The notes beneath the pieces are model-generated. The model was not told the DNA's origin. It was given only the letters and a program-made list of their open reading frames with translations, and made no database searches. Of a stretch of 47,698 nucleotides of DNA, positions 16,417 through 25,356 are shown piece by piece (the stretch's first letter is position 1; each line of letters opens with the position of its first letter). A program made the position numbers and the translations under genes. This DNA is from Nitrososphaeraceae archaeon. GTDB lineage: Archaea > Thermoproteota > Nitrososphaeria > Nitrososphaerales > Nitrososphaeraceae. Location: the NCBI GenBank assembly GCA_016782225.1, contig JADDOW010000100.1, positions 1 to 47,698 of the forward strand. The letters run 5' to 3'.

Positions 16417-17031
16417 AATTTTATTATTTGAAGTTGTTTATCCATGACTTTGGTTTTTTATAATTTATTTTGATGAATGTTTTAAACAGTATGTTTTATA
16501 GTGCCAAAAAGATCATAAAACCATGATATTATAACAAGGTTTAATGTTTACCTTTCTTTTTGGATTCTCATGCGGTTAATTTGTCTTTACTTGGTTTTCT
16601 ATTAGGCAAACACAAGTATTTCTCCATTTTATCATTTGAACTAATTAATCCGTGCTATTTTTTTATAATGAATGATTTTTACAAATTTTGACTTAAAAAA
16701 CATTATTCCTCAAATCCAAATCATGACAGTAGTTTTATTACTTGTACAGTTTTCTATTTCATGGCGTTTAGATTGTCTAAACTATAATAAGACGTTTAGA
16801 ACCCTATCATGGTTATTGAATAAGTTTAATTTATCGAAAATAAACAAAAATTAAATCCAATAAATTTAGGTGTCCTTTTCTATAACGGAATGGCAACACA
16901 ATATTAAATTAAAATGGAAAGTCAGTTGGTTTGATTATGGCACACATGCATATTAAATTCAACACCGATAAACTTATTTATTTGTTGTATTACACTTTAC
17001 ATTTTTATTATGCTAAAGTCATTTATTAATC
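16417..17031. other. Spacer between nitrilase and thiolase genes
   Basis: About 615 AT-rich bases. A 60-codon frame at 16672-16854 was considered and not accepted. TATA-like sequences near 16975-17000 may serve the thiolase gene. No RNA gene or repeat was recognised. Confidence 0.5.
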
Positions 17032-18192
17032 ATGGTTGAAAAGGTCTGTATACTAGGTGCTGGTAGTACAAAATATGGCAGATTAAATGAAAGCATTATT
17101 GAAATATCTCTTAATGCTTCCAAGAATGCCATTGATTCGGCTGGAATAACTCCAAGAGATATAAAGGCTGGATATATATCAAATGTTTTTGGTGTTGCAG
17201 ACCATCAAGTACATATGGCTCCTGTAATCATGAGTAACCTAGGGATACCTGATGTCCCTGGATTAACTATTGAATCCGCATGTGGATCTGGATCGGTTAT
17301 GTTTAGGGAAGCCTATGCAAATATTGCTGCAGGGTTCTATGACTGTGTTATTGCTCTTGGTGTTGAAAAAATTACTCACACAGGAACTGCTGAAAGTACC
17401 ACATTGTTTTCCTATTGTTCTGATTATTTTTATGAGGGTGGAAATGGAGCTTCATTTCCAGGTCTTTTTGGCTCTATGGCTAGAGCATATCTTGCAACAT
17501 ATAAAGCCACTGAAGAAGATTTAGCAAAAATAGCTGTAAAAAATCACGAAAATGGATTTTTTAATCCTAAAGCACATATTCGAAAAAAAATAACTGTAGA
17601 TGATGTATTAAGCTCACCTGTTGTCGCGTCTCCATTAAAACTTTATGATTGTTGTCCTTTTTCCGATGGTGCATCTGCTGTTATATTATGTAGTGAAGAA
17701 TTTGCAAAAAAAAGCGGGAAACCTTATATTGAAGTTATCGGATCTGGAAGAGGCGCGTCACCTGCAGCTGTTCAATCAAGAAAAGATATTACAACTATCC
17801 CAAGCACTATTGAGGCTGCTAAACAAGCCTATAAAATGGCTAATCTCGCTCCTAAAGATATTGACTTTGTGGAAGTTCATGACTGCTTTACTATAGCTGA
17901 GCTCATAGATATAGAAGATTTGGGATTTTTCCCCAAAGGCTCTGGTGCTCAAGCAATTAGAGAAGACCGCACCACATTAAAAGGCGACATTCCTGTGAAC
18001 CCATCTGGTGGTTTAAAATCTAAAGGTCATCCAATCGGTGCAACAGGCGTAGGACAAGTTGTTGAAGTGTTCGAACAGTTTACAAACAAAGCTGGTGAGA
18101 GAACCGTTAAAGATGCAGAAATAGCAATGACTCATAATTTTGGTGCAACGGGAGCCAGTGCTGCTGTTCATATTTTTAAAAAAATAAAATGA
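17032..18192 (+). CDS. Thiolase family protein (SCP-x type acetyl-CoA C-acetyltransferase)
   Basis: This protein belongs to the archaeal non-decarboxylating thiolase family, which condenses two acetyl-CoA or cleaves acetoacetyl-CoA. The nucleophile is Cys84 in ESACGSGS. The other active-site elements are EVHDCFT near residue 285 and the GGLKSKGHPIGATG histidine motif near 335. The small DUF35 protein that follows 24 nt downstream is the usual partner; in archaea it shapes the thiolase/HMG-CoA synthase complex. In ammonia-oxidising archaea such a thiolase serves either mevalonate synthesis or the last step of the 3-hydroxypropionate/4-hydroxybutyrate cycle. No HMG-CoA synthase gene is adjacent, so the choice stays open. 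Confidence 0.9.
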   Translation: MVEKVCILGAGSTKYGRLNESIIEISLNASKNAIDSAGITPRDIKAGYISNVFGVADHQVHMAPVIMSNLGIPDVPGLTIESACGSGSVMFREAYANIAAGFYDCVIALGVEKITHTGTAESTTLFSYCSDYFYEGGNGASFPGLFGSMARAYLATYKATEEDLAKIAVKNHENGFFNPKAHIRKKITVDDVLSSPVVASPLKLYDCCPFSDGASAVILCSEEFAKKSGKPYIEVIGSGRGASPAAVQSRKDITTIPSTIEAAKQAYKMANLAPKDIDFVEVHDCFTIAELIDIEDLGFFPKGSGAQAIREDRTTLKGDIPVNPSGGLKSKGHPIGATGVGQVVEVFEQFTNKAGERTVKDAEIAMTHNFGATGASAAVHIFKKIK

Positions 18193-18216
18193 TGATAAAG
18201 AGTATGGAAGATTAAA

Positions 18217-18615
18217 TTGTCTAATGTTAATTTGAAAAAACAAAGCTCAAGAGAGCAATTTATAGAATATGCCAAAACTGGCAAAATATTGGTTAATCAA
18301 TGCATAAAATGTAACAATCTTCTTTTAGAAACTATGTATTATTGTGACAAATGTTTTTCCAGTTCATTTAAACAAGTGTCCTACACAGGTACAGGTAAAG
18401 TGGTTACATATACAATACAATCTGTATCTCCTGAAGGATTTGAAGATGTTGATTCCTTTGCATGGGTTGTTTTTAAATTGGATGAATGTGGACTAAATGT
18501 TTCCGGATTTTTGCCTGGAATCTCATCGCCAAATGATTTACCATTGGGCACTCCAATCAAGGTAATTGATTTTAGTGAAAAACATGGCTTGGTGTTGGAA
18601 AAACTAAAAGCCTAA
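18217..18615 (+). CDS. Zn-ribbon/OB-fold DUF35 protein, thiolase partner
   Basis: The protein has an N-terminal helix (SREQFIEYAKTGKIL), a zinc ribbon with Cys29, Cys32, Cys43 and Cys46, and an OB-fold (GTGKVVTYTIQSVSPEGF... WVVFKLDECGLNVSGFLPG). This is the DUF35 family, which bridges thiolase and HMG-CoA synthase in methanogens and is encoded next to SCP-x thiolases in most archaea. It binds CoA in the shared active site of that complex. The start codon is TTG at 18217, 24 nt after the thiolase stop, so the pair is an operon. Confidence 0.9.
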   Translation: MSNVNLKKQSSREQFIEYAKTGKILVNQCIKCNNLLLETMYYCDKCFSSSFKQVSYTGTGKVVTYTIQSVSPEGFEDVDSFAWVVFKLDECGLNVSGFLPGISSPNDLPLGTPIKVIDFSEKHGLVLEKLKA

Positions 18616-18699
18616 TCTAATAAGCTAAAATTAATCTTCTTTTTTGTTTATAGAGTTTAACATTCGTTTTTAACAAATATCTTTAAGACAGTGTAATAG

Positions 18700-19314
18700 A
18701 TGGAAAAAAGCGGTCAATTCTATTATGATGTTAATAATGCTATATCCGTGATAAACGCCCAAATTTCGCATTTAAAATCAATAGATACGAAGTTTTCTGC
18801 AATGGATACTAATTTTAGTTCAAAAATTGCCCAGAATATAAAATTAGGAAATAATGCCCGAGCAAATGTAATAGCAAATGAGTTGTCTGCCATGAGAAGA
18901 TTAAGAAAAAACACACAAAATGTCAGTTTAGCATTGGAAGTCGTTGCTATACGATTTTCAACTATAACTGAATTTTCAATGATGATGGATACAATTAATC
19001 CCACCGTAGAGATGTTAATGGATATCCAAAAGGATCTTTCAAAAGCTGTCCCATCTGCCACTGAAGTTATATCTCAAGTTCATACCTTATCCAGTGACGT
19101 ATTAATTAATTCCAGCATTAATACTGATGTAGGCAAAATTGGTGCTGTAATCGATCAGGATGCGTTATCTATATTGAGTGATGTGCAAAATAGCCTTGAG
19201 GATGAAGCAAAAGAAAAATTACCTGAGGTGCCGGAATCTATAATTTCTAAACGATCTCATATTAATTTAAAAGATGATATCATAAACAGCGGGCAAGTTT
19301 TACTAGAAAATTAG
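18700..19314 (+). CDS. CdvB-type ESCRT-III (Snf7) family protein
   Basis: ESCRT-III proteins polymerise on membranes and drive division in Cdv-type archaea. The 204-residue protein is almost entirely helical: the basic helices 1-2 (residues 10-75, with SAMRRLRKNTQ), the long helix 3-4 region to about 165, and an acidic tail. LPEVP at 174-178 resembles a type-2 MIT-interacting motif, through which Vps4/CdvC is recruited. No winged-helix extension is present, so this is the shorter paralogue type rather than the CdvA-binding CdvB. CdvA and CdvC are not in the window; in related genomes several such paralogues are scattered. Confidence 0.82.
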   Translation: MEKSGQFYYDVNNAISVINAQISHLKSIDTKFSAMDTNFSSKIAQNIKLGNNARANVIANELSAMRRLRKNTQNVSLALEVVAIRFSTITEFSMMMDTINPTVEMLMDIQKDLSKAVPSATEVISQVHTLSSDVLINSSINTDVGKIGAVIDQDALSILSDVQNSLEDEAKEKLPEVPESIISKRSHINLKDDIINSGQVLLEN

Positions 19315-19364
19315 GATTGCACTGTTCTAGTAATTTCTAATGTATTTTTTTTATCAGTTTTATT

Positions 19365-19370
19365 TATATA
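19365..19370 (+). promoter_or_regulatory. TATA box of the RNR-like regulator gene
   Basis: TATATA lies 31 nt before the TTG at 19396. This spacing supports the upstream TTG start (leaderless) over the in-frame ATG at 19441. Confidence 0.4.
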
Positions 19371-19395
19371 TCAATACTTGAACTGCATCTTATAA

Positions 19396-21456
19396 TTGAG
19401 GATTACGTATCTGCCCACGTCGGAAACTAAACGAGGTATTATGGAATCTACCTCTAAAAGAGTAAGAATGATTTTTTCAGTAATGGCAAGTCCTAATAGG
19501 ATTGATATCTTACGTATTCTGAATTCCAAAGGGCCTTTAACTTATTCCGAATTAAAATCATTAGCAGGGTTCCGATCTAAAAAGGAGTCTGGGAAATTTG
19601 CTTATCATTTAAGAAAGTTGTTAAGACAGTCATTAATAGGCCTAAATAAGGCAGAAAGACGATATGCTATTACTAATTTAGGGAAATTGGTATTGAATTT
19701 AGCACGACAAATAGAAGAAAAATCCATTATTGAAAGCGGGAAAATGTATGTAAGAACCAGTAACCAAAACATTGAGGAGTTCAATCCTCATAAAATAATA
19801 CAATGCTTGGTAAGGGAAGCAAATATGTCATTGGAACAATCTACAAAAATTACAGAAGAAGTTGAAAATAAGATATATAAGACTCCAACCTCTTATTTGA
19901 CGTCTAGCCTAATACGAAACTGTGTTAACAATGTGTTATTAGAGCATGGTTTGGAGGAGCAAATGAATAAACTGATTCGAATTGGTATTCCTATCTATGA
20001 TTTAAATAAAAAGCTAAATAATAACACTGGAGTACTAAACAATGGCATTAATGATGTAATTATTGACATTTCAAAAAGTGTTTTTTCTGATTATTTGAGA
20101 AATACTTTTCCTAAAGATGTGTTGGATATGCATTTTAATGGTGAAATTCATCTAGATGATTTGGGAAATTGGGGAATATGCCCAGATACTATTTTTATTG
20201 ATATTGAAAACATACTGGAAAAAAGCATTCATCTAAACGTGCAGTTTCCTTATTTACCTCATATCTCGAAACCAGATGATGTAGATATAGTTTTACCTCT
20301 TTTAGTTTCTATTTTTCAAAAGGAGGTTTCAAAAGAAATAGTGATTGAAAACATTTTAAAATTATTTGATGGTATTTCTTCAAACAATGATATTCCTTTA
20401 ACTTTTGCAAATTCTTTGTTAAAGTCTTCTTTTTCTATTCACTCAATTAATTCTCCATTTATTACAATTGTTTTACCTCTAAAAGATAATGATGAAGTTT
20501 TGTTAAATATCTTACATGGATACCTGATGTATTTGGAGAAGGTTTCCATTTTAAAATTTGGAATACTTGTTTCATTTTCAAATCATCTTCCTAATAAAGT
20601 TGTAGAGATGATAGCTAAAATTACAAGGCTTGGTGGAAAGATTTCCTTATCACAGACATCTATTCGAAGTAGTAAGGGAGTTTTTAAGATGAATAACAGT
20701 ACTAATTTGCCTGTGATATCATTACATTCTCTTTCGCTAAACCTCCCCCATTTGGCCTATCAATCAAATAAAGATGAAACTTATTTTAGGACAAAGTTGG
20801 CATTATTGTTAAAACCCTCGTTAGATGCCATGGTGTCAAAAAAAGACATGATCTTTGATAACGTTAGGAGGGGTTTACTGCCTGCCATATCCAATTCACT
20901 TGTGTTCCCACAATCAGGCTCCACTAACATACTCATCAATTTAACCGGTTTAAATGAATCTATTTTCAATATATTGGGATATTCAGATAACCATGAGGAA
21001 GGCATTGAAATAGTTAAGAAAGTTGTCAAAACTGCTAATGATGTTATTTCCAATTTTGATAAAAAAAATTATGATCATTTTGGAATTTCAATAATTGACG
21101 ATAATAGCCCTAATCGCTTTCTTCAACTAGATTCTGAAAAGTTTGGTAGGATGTCCCATACTTTTGGTTCATATTCTCAGGGTCTAACCATTACCAAAAA
21201 TGATCTTAAAGTAAACTCTATATCTCGAAACTTACTTTTTTTAGGGGGTTTGTTGACTGGTGGTTTTTCTGTCAAATTGGATACTACCGCACTGTCTTTG
21301 ATTGATGCAATTGACTTATTGTCCAAATCTGTAGATTTTATTCCCTATTTTGATATAATTGATAAGCAGGTTGTCTGTGGTGTTTGTAGTTCCCGAGTTT
21401 TGGATAACAGCATATGCTCTGTATGTAAGTCTAACAATCCACCAACTTTAACCTAA
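19396..21456 (+). CDS. Winged-helix + ATP-cone + inactive NrdD-like fusion protein
   Basis: Three parts are visible. Residues 22-105 are an ArsR-like winged helix (SPNRIDILRILNSKGPLTYSEL... KFAYHLRKLLRQSLI). Residues 116-205 are an ATP-cone (MYVRTSNQNIEEFNPHKIIQCLVREANM), the dATP/ATP sensor of ribonucleotide reductases and NrdR. The rest resembles the anaerobic class III reductase NrdD: IYDLNKKL, FNGEIHLDDLGNW, ISLHSLSLNLPHLAY (compare VTINLPRIAY) and a C-terminal zinc site with Cys661, 664, 674 and 677. Between Cys262 and Cys661 there is no cysteine, so the thiyl-radical residue is missing. The chain ends nine residues after the last zinc cysteine, just where the RxxGY glycyl-radical loop would begin. 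An active enzyme is therefore unlikely; a nucleotide-sensing regulator of the downstream reductase is inferred. Confidence 0.72.
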   Translation: MRITYLPTSETKRGIMESTSKRVRMIFSVMASPNRIDILRILNSKGPLTYSELKSLAGFRSKKESGKFAYHLRKLLRQSLIGLNKAERRYAITNLGKLVLNLARQIEEKSIIESGKMYVRTSNQNIEEFNPHKIIQCLVREANMSLEQSTKITEEVENKIYKTPTSYLTSSLIRNCVNNVLLEHGLEEQMNKLIRIGIPIYDLNKKLNNNTGVLNNGINDVIIDISKSVFSDYLRNTFPKDVLDMHFNGEIHLDDLGNWGICPDTIFIDIENILEKSIHLNVQFPYLPHISKPDDVDIVLPLLVSIFQKEVSKEIVIENILKLFDGISSNNDIPLTFANSLLKSSFSIHSINSPFITIVLPLKDNDEVLLNILHGYLMYLEKVSILKFGILVSFSNHLPNKVVEMIAKITRLGGKISLSQTSIRSSKGVFKMNNSTNLPVISLHSLSLNLPHLAYQSNKDETYFRTKLALLLKPSLDAMVSKKDMIFDNVRRGLLPAISNSLVFPQSGSTNILINLTGLNESIFNILGYSDNHEEGIEIVKKVVKTANDVISNFDKKNYDHFGISIIDDNSPNRFLQLDSEKFGRMSHTFGSYSQGLTITKNDLKVNSISRNLLFLGGLLTGGFSVKLDTTALSLIDAIDLLSKSVDFIPYFDIIDKQVVCGVCSSRVLDNSICSVCKSNNPPTLT

Positions 21457-21477
21457 CTAAATATTGTAATGGAAATT

Positions 21478-21490
21478 TTCATTATATGAA
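21478..21490. promoter_or_regulatory. Inverted repeat TTCAT-N3-ATGAA, copy 1
   Basis: This perfect 5-bp inverted repeat with a 3-nt spacer (TAT) is a candidate operator for a dimeric winged-helix protein. The centre lies 65 bp from the second copy. Confidence 0.4.
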
Positions 21491-21542
21491 TTGATTAAAT
21501 ATTTTTATTAAACATTATGATTATTGTATTGTTATCTGAATT

Positions 21543-21555
21543 TTCATTATATGAA
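21543..21555. promoter_or_regulatory. Inverted repeat TTCAT-N3-ATGAA, copy 2
   Basis: It is identical to copy 1. It lies just upstream of the TATA-like stretch 21560-21570 and about 50 nt before the reductase start codon. Confidence 0.4.
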
Positions 21556-21604
21556 TTGATTAAATATTTTTATTAAGCGATATGATTATTGTATTGATAT
21601 CTGA

Positions 21605-24358
21605 ATGGCAGAAACTGATCTTCACAATTCAAAAAATGAGTCTATTTTACATATTAAAAAAAGAAATGGAGCAATAGTAAACTTTGAGCAGTCGAAAATA
21701 TCAAATGCAATATATAAAGCACTGGTTGCCGCTGGCAAACCTGACCATAATCTAGCTGAAGAGCTCGCAACAAAACTAGTCAATAAAATTGTTAAAAGCG
21801 GATATGTGGGATCTGCTAATAAAGATCATGCCTTAAGCGTTGAGGACGTTCAAGACATGGTTGAATCGATTTTGATAGAGGAAGGTTTGGCTGAAACTGC
21901 TAAAGCTTACATATTATACCGACATGAAAGGCGAAAGTTAAGGGAAATGAAAATGAAGATATTAAATAAAAGGGATCTTGATGAAGTAGATAAATCGTTA
22001 GATATCAATTCGCTTAGAGTCTTATCCTCACGTTATTTGCTTCGAGATAACAATAACGAAATTATCGAAGGGCCAAAACAACTTTTTGAGCGTGTTGCAA
22101 TCCTGGTTTCTATTCCAGATATAGTTAATGATGCTTCTATTTTTGATTTGAATGGTAGTTATAAACAACCTTTAAGTGAGGCAGAAAAATATTACGAGAA
22201 ACTGGATGATTTTGACTATAAACTTAAAATTGGGAGTTATTATTTAAACAAATTCCATTTTGAATCTCTGATTAGAACTTATGTTAATGAAGCAAAAATT
22301 GGTAGAATGAAAATAAGCTTTAAAGAGTTACTGCGAATGATAGCCGAAGGGAGATTGGCTAATTATGGCAATAAAATTTTTGAATATTATAATTTGATGG
22401 TTTCAGGGGAGTTTCTTCCAAATACGCCTACCCTTATGAACTCGGGAGCTAGATTGGGACAATTGTCTGCTTGTTTTGTTCTTGATATGCCTGATGATAT
22501 GTACTCCATAATGAAATCATCTACTGATGCTGCAATGATTTTTAAATCAGGTGGTGGCGTTGGAATCAATTATTCTACTTTAAGGCCCGAAGGTGATATT
22601 GTTGCTTCAACCAGTGGTGTTGCATCAGGACCTGCATCCTTTATGCAAATCATTGATACGGTAACTGATGTAGTCAAACAAGGTGGAAAAAGACGTGGCG
22701 CAAACATGGGTATTTTGGAAACTTGGCATCCGGATATTGAGAAATTCGTTACAATGAAGACCAAACCTGGATTATATGAGAACTTTAACGTTAGTGTTGG
22801 AGTTTGGTCTGATTTTTGGAAATCATTGGTAACTAAAGGAGATCACAAATATTCTTTAAGGAACCCTAGAACCAATGCACATGTAAAATATATTGATTCC
22901 CATCAATTAATGGAGTTGATTGCCTTAAGCGCATGGAAAAGCGCCGAACCAGGTGTTATATTCTTTGACAATATAAACAAATACAACCCATTGATAAAGT
23001 CCAAAGGTGGTCCTCTTAGGGCAACAAATCCATGTGGGGAGCAATCATTGTATCCATATGAGTCTTGCAATTTGGGATCCATTAATCTTTCAAAATTTGT
23101 AAAAAGGAAGGCAGATGGGATGTATGAATTTGACTGGCAGAGATATGAGCAATCTATTAGGGTAGCTACCAAGTTTTTGGACAATGTTATAGATGTCAAT
23201 AAATATCCAGTTGATGAGATTGATGTAAACACAAAATTAACTAGACGTATTGGGTTAGGCATTATGGGTATTGCTGATTTGCTTTTCCTGTTACATATCC
23301 CGTATAACTCCAAAGAGGGTTATGATTTTATGAGCAAACTTGCAGAAACACTATCATATTTTAGCATGGATGAAAGCATAGTTATCTCCAAATCTAGGGG
23401 CCCTTTTCCATTATTTGACGAAACGGATTACAAAAATGGGGTTATTCCTATATCTGGGTTCTATGAAATCCCTAAAGATCTGCACAGTTTTGATTGGGAT
23501 TCTCTAATAGAAAAAATTAAAAATCATGGTATTAGGAATTCTTGGACTACTACCATTGCACCTACAGGCACATTATCAATGATTGCAGACGTATCAAATG
23601 GTGTAGAGCCAGTCTTCGCTTTGGTGTTTGAAAAGCGCGTTACAGTGGGTAGATTCTTTTACACTAGTAAAATTTTTGAAAATGTATTAAAGGAACATGG
23701 GCTATACAATGATGAAATTTTGTTAAAGATTGCTAATAACTATGGTTCTGTACGCGGACTTGATGAAATCCCGGACTGGATACAAAATATTTTTGTTACT
23801 GCTATTGATGTCCACTGGACTGAGCATTTGATGGCTCAAGCGGTATGGCAAAAATGGATTGGCAATGCAATTGCTAAAACAATAAACATGCCTGCAGATG
23901 CCACAGTTGAAGATGTAAAGTGTGCATATTTACTTGCTCATGAATTTGGTTTAAAAGGGGTTACTATCTATAGAGATGGCTCAAGAAATGAACAAGTGTT
24001 GCATATTACTGGTAGTGAACGCGAGAAAAAATTTCTGGTCAAACCTAGTAAATTCTTATGCAATTATATTTTCAACAATATGCATGAGCCTTATGTTCTT
24101 GAACAAGTCACTCCCATTTTCAAAAACTATTTGGACAACAATGACGTTAAACATGACAATGATGGTCCTAATTCCAATAACGAGTTAGGACCATCAAATT
24201 TTGAAACTAACCACCGAAACACTCAATCTGACATATATGTTAATTTTGAACAGGAAAACAATAAAGTGTTATGCCCAACATGTAAAAACATTCTGATAAT
24301 CACGGAGGGATGTAATATGTGTATTGAGTGTGGATTTAGTAGTTGCGCTTCAGGGTAA
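21605..24358 (+). CDS. nrdJ: Adenosylcobalamin-dependent (class II) ribonucleotide reductase
   Basis: The enzyme reduces ribonucleotides to deoxyribonucleotides using B12. Residues 13-115 form an ATP-cone (IKKRNGAIVNFEQSKISNAIYKAL). The catalytic barrel has FLPNTPTLMNSG, LSACF (Cys290) and NPCGEQ-LYPYESCNLGSINL, with Cys477 and Glu479 of the radical site. PTGTLSMIADVSNGVEPVFA follows. The C-terminal tail has four cysteines in two C-x2-C pairs (CPTCKN and CIECGF) plus a terminal SSCASG, suited to re-reducing the active site. The length of 917 residues is normal for archaeal class II enzymes without inteins. Its promoter region is a tandem duplication, and the upstream gene is the dead NrdD-like fusion. 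Confidence 0.93.
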   Translation: MAETDLHNSKNESILHIKKRNGAIVNFEQSKISNAIYKALVAAGKPDHNLAEELATKLVNKIVKSGYVGSANKDHALSVEDVQDMVESILIEEGLAETAKAYILYRHERRKLREMKMKILNKRDLDEVDKSLDINSLRVLSSRYLLRDNNNEIIEGPKQLFERVAILVSIPDIVNDASIFDLNGSYKQPLSEAEKYYEKLDDFDYKLKIGSYYLNKFHFESLIRTYVNEAKIGRMKISFKELLRMIAEGRLANYGNKIFEYYNLMVSGEFLPNTPTLMNSGARLGQLSACFVLDMPDDMYSIMKSSTDAAMIFKSGGGVGINYSTLRPEGDIVASTSGVASGPASFMQIIDTVTDVVKQGGKRRGANMGILETWHPDIEKFVTMKTKPGLYENFNVSVGVWSDFWKSLVTKGDHKYSLRNPRTNAHVKYIDSHQLMELIALSAWKSAEPGVIFFDNINKYNPLIKSKGGPLRATNPCGEQSLYPYESCNLGSINLSKFVKRKADGMYEFDWQRYEQSIRVATKFLDNVIDVNKYPVDEIDVNTKLTRRIGLGIMGIADLLFLLHIPYNSKEGYDFMSKLAETLSYFSMDESIVISKSRGPFPLFDETDYKNGVIPISGFYEIPKDLHSFDWDSLIEKIKNHGIRNSWTTTIAPTGTLSMIADVSNGVEPVFALVFEKRVTVGRFFYTSKIFENVLKEHGLYNDEILLKIANNYGSVRGLDEIPDWIQNIFVTAIDVHWTEHLMAQAVWQKWIGNAIAKTINMPADATVEDVKCAYLLAHEFGLKGVTIYRDGSRNEQVLHITGSEREKKFLVKPSKFLCNYIFNNMHEPYVLEQVTPIFKNYLDNNDVKHDNDGPNSNNELGPSNFETNHRNTQSDIYVNFEQENNKVLCPTCKNILIITEGCNMCIECGFSSCASG

Positions 24359-24417
24359 TCCTTTTACCAAATTCAAAAAAGCATAAATTTTAGCATTTTT
24401 TTATTGTCTAATTATAT

Positions 24418-25356
24418 ATGACTGATAATAAATTTTTTAAGCGGAGTATTGTTTCTATAAGGGATTTTACTGTTGATGATTTTACTTATCTCTTTGACCT
24501 TACTGATAGAATACAAACTTTAACAACCAATGAGCGGGGTGAGATTGCAAAAGGTCTAATACTTGGATACATTTTTTATGAATATAGCACAAGAACAAGA
24601 TTGAGTTTTGAATCTGCTATGGCATCTATCGGCGGAAGGTCATTAGGTATATCGGATATAGATTCTTCGTCTATTATGAAAGGCGAAAGTTATGCTGACA
24701 CCATAAAAACAATATCTTTGTATTCTGATGTTGTTTTAATACGCCACCCATCTGATGGTTCGAGCAGATATGCAAGTGAAATTTCAGACAAACCCGTAAT
24801 AAACGGTGGCAGTGGAAGCGAGGAGCATCCTACGCAAGCTATGTTGGATGTTTATACCATATTTAAAGAAAAAAAAAGAGTTGATGGTTTGTCTATTGGT
24901 ATCATTGGAGATTTAAAGTATGGTCGTACTGTGTATTCTCTAATATATGCATTATCTAACTATGATGTGAATATTCATCTAGTTTCCCCATCAATGTTAA
25001 GAATTAGAAATGAATCCATATATGATATTGCCAATAATGTGAAGATGTTTCATCACACCGAACTAACTGATGACTTGCTAAAAGAATTAGATGTTATGTA
25101 TGTTACTAGAATTCAGAGAGAACGATTTCCTGATTTGCAGGAATACAAAAAAATTCAGGGATTGTATACTATCGATGAGAATGTTTTGAAAAGGTCTAAA
25201 TCTGATGTTTCGATTTTACATCCCATGCCTAGAGTTGATGAAATATCGTCATCTATCGATAACACCAAAAATGCTGTATATTTCAAACAGGCTTCTTACG
25301 GTAAGGAACTGCGATCTGCTCTTTTGTCTGCATTACTTCATGAGAAGCCGTTTTGA
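24418..25356 (+). CDS. pyrB: Aspartate carbamoyltransferase catalytic subunit
   Basis: The enzyme makes carbamoyl-aspartate in pyrimidine synthesis. The carbamoyl-phosphate loop STRTRLSFESAM lies near residues 59-70. GSGSEEHPTQAMLDVYTI carries the HPTQ motif, and GDLKYGRTVYSL and ILHPMPRVDEI complete the active site. The length of 312 residues is standard. The regulatory subunit gene pyrI, often adjacent in archaea, is not beside it; the following 427 bases hold no plausible copy. The ATG follows the reductase gene after 59 nt. Confidence 0.94.
   Translation: MTDNKFFKRSIVSIRDFTVDDFTYLFDLTDRIQTLTTNERGEIAKGLILGYIFYEYSTRTRLSFESAMASIGGRSLGISDIDSSSIMKGESYADTIKTISLYSDVVLIRHPSDGSSRYASEISDKPVINGGSGSEEHPTQAMLDVYTIFKEKKRVDGLSIGIIGDLKYGRTVYSLIYALSNYDVNIHLVSPSMLRIRNESIYDIANNVKMFHHTELTDDLLKELDVMYVTRIQRERFPDLQEYKKIQGLYTIDENVLKRSKSDVSILHPMPRVDEISSSIDNTKNAVYFKQASYGKELRSALLSALLHEKPF

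Larger units (their letters stand above)
21476..21605. repeat. 65-bp tandem duplication of the RNR promoter region
   Basis: Copies at 21476-21540 and 21541-21605 match at 61 of 65 positions by direct comparison and abut without a spacer. The second copy ends on the A of the reductase ATG. Each copy holds an inverted repeat TTCAT-TAT-ATGAA and an A/T-rich TATA-like stretch (TTAAATATTTTTATTAA), so promoter and operator are doubled together. Confidence 0.92.

Noticed and set aside
16672-16854. 60-codon frame with a hydrophobic N-terminal half
   Set aside because: It has no recognisable domain, no well-placed promoter, and such frames are expected by chance in 600 bases of AT-rich spacer.
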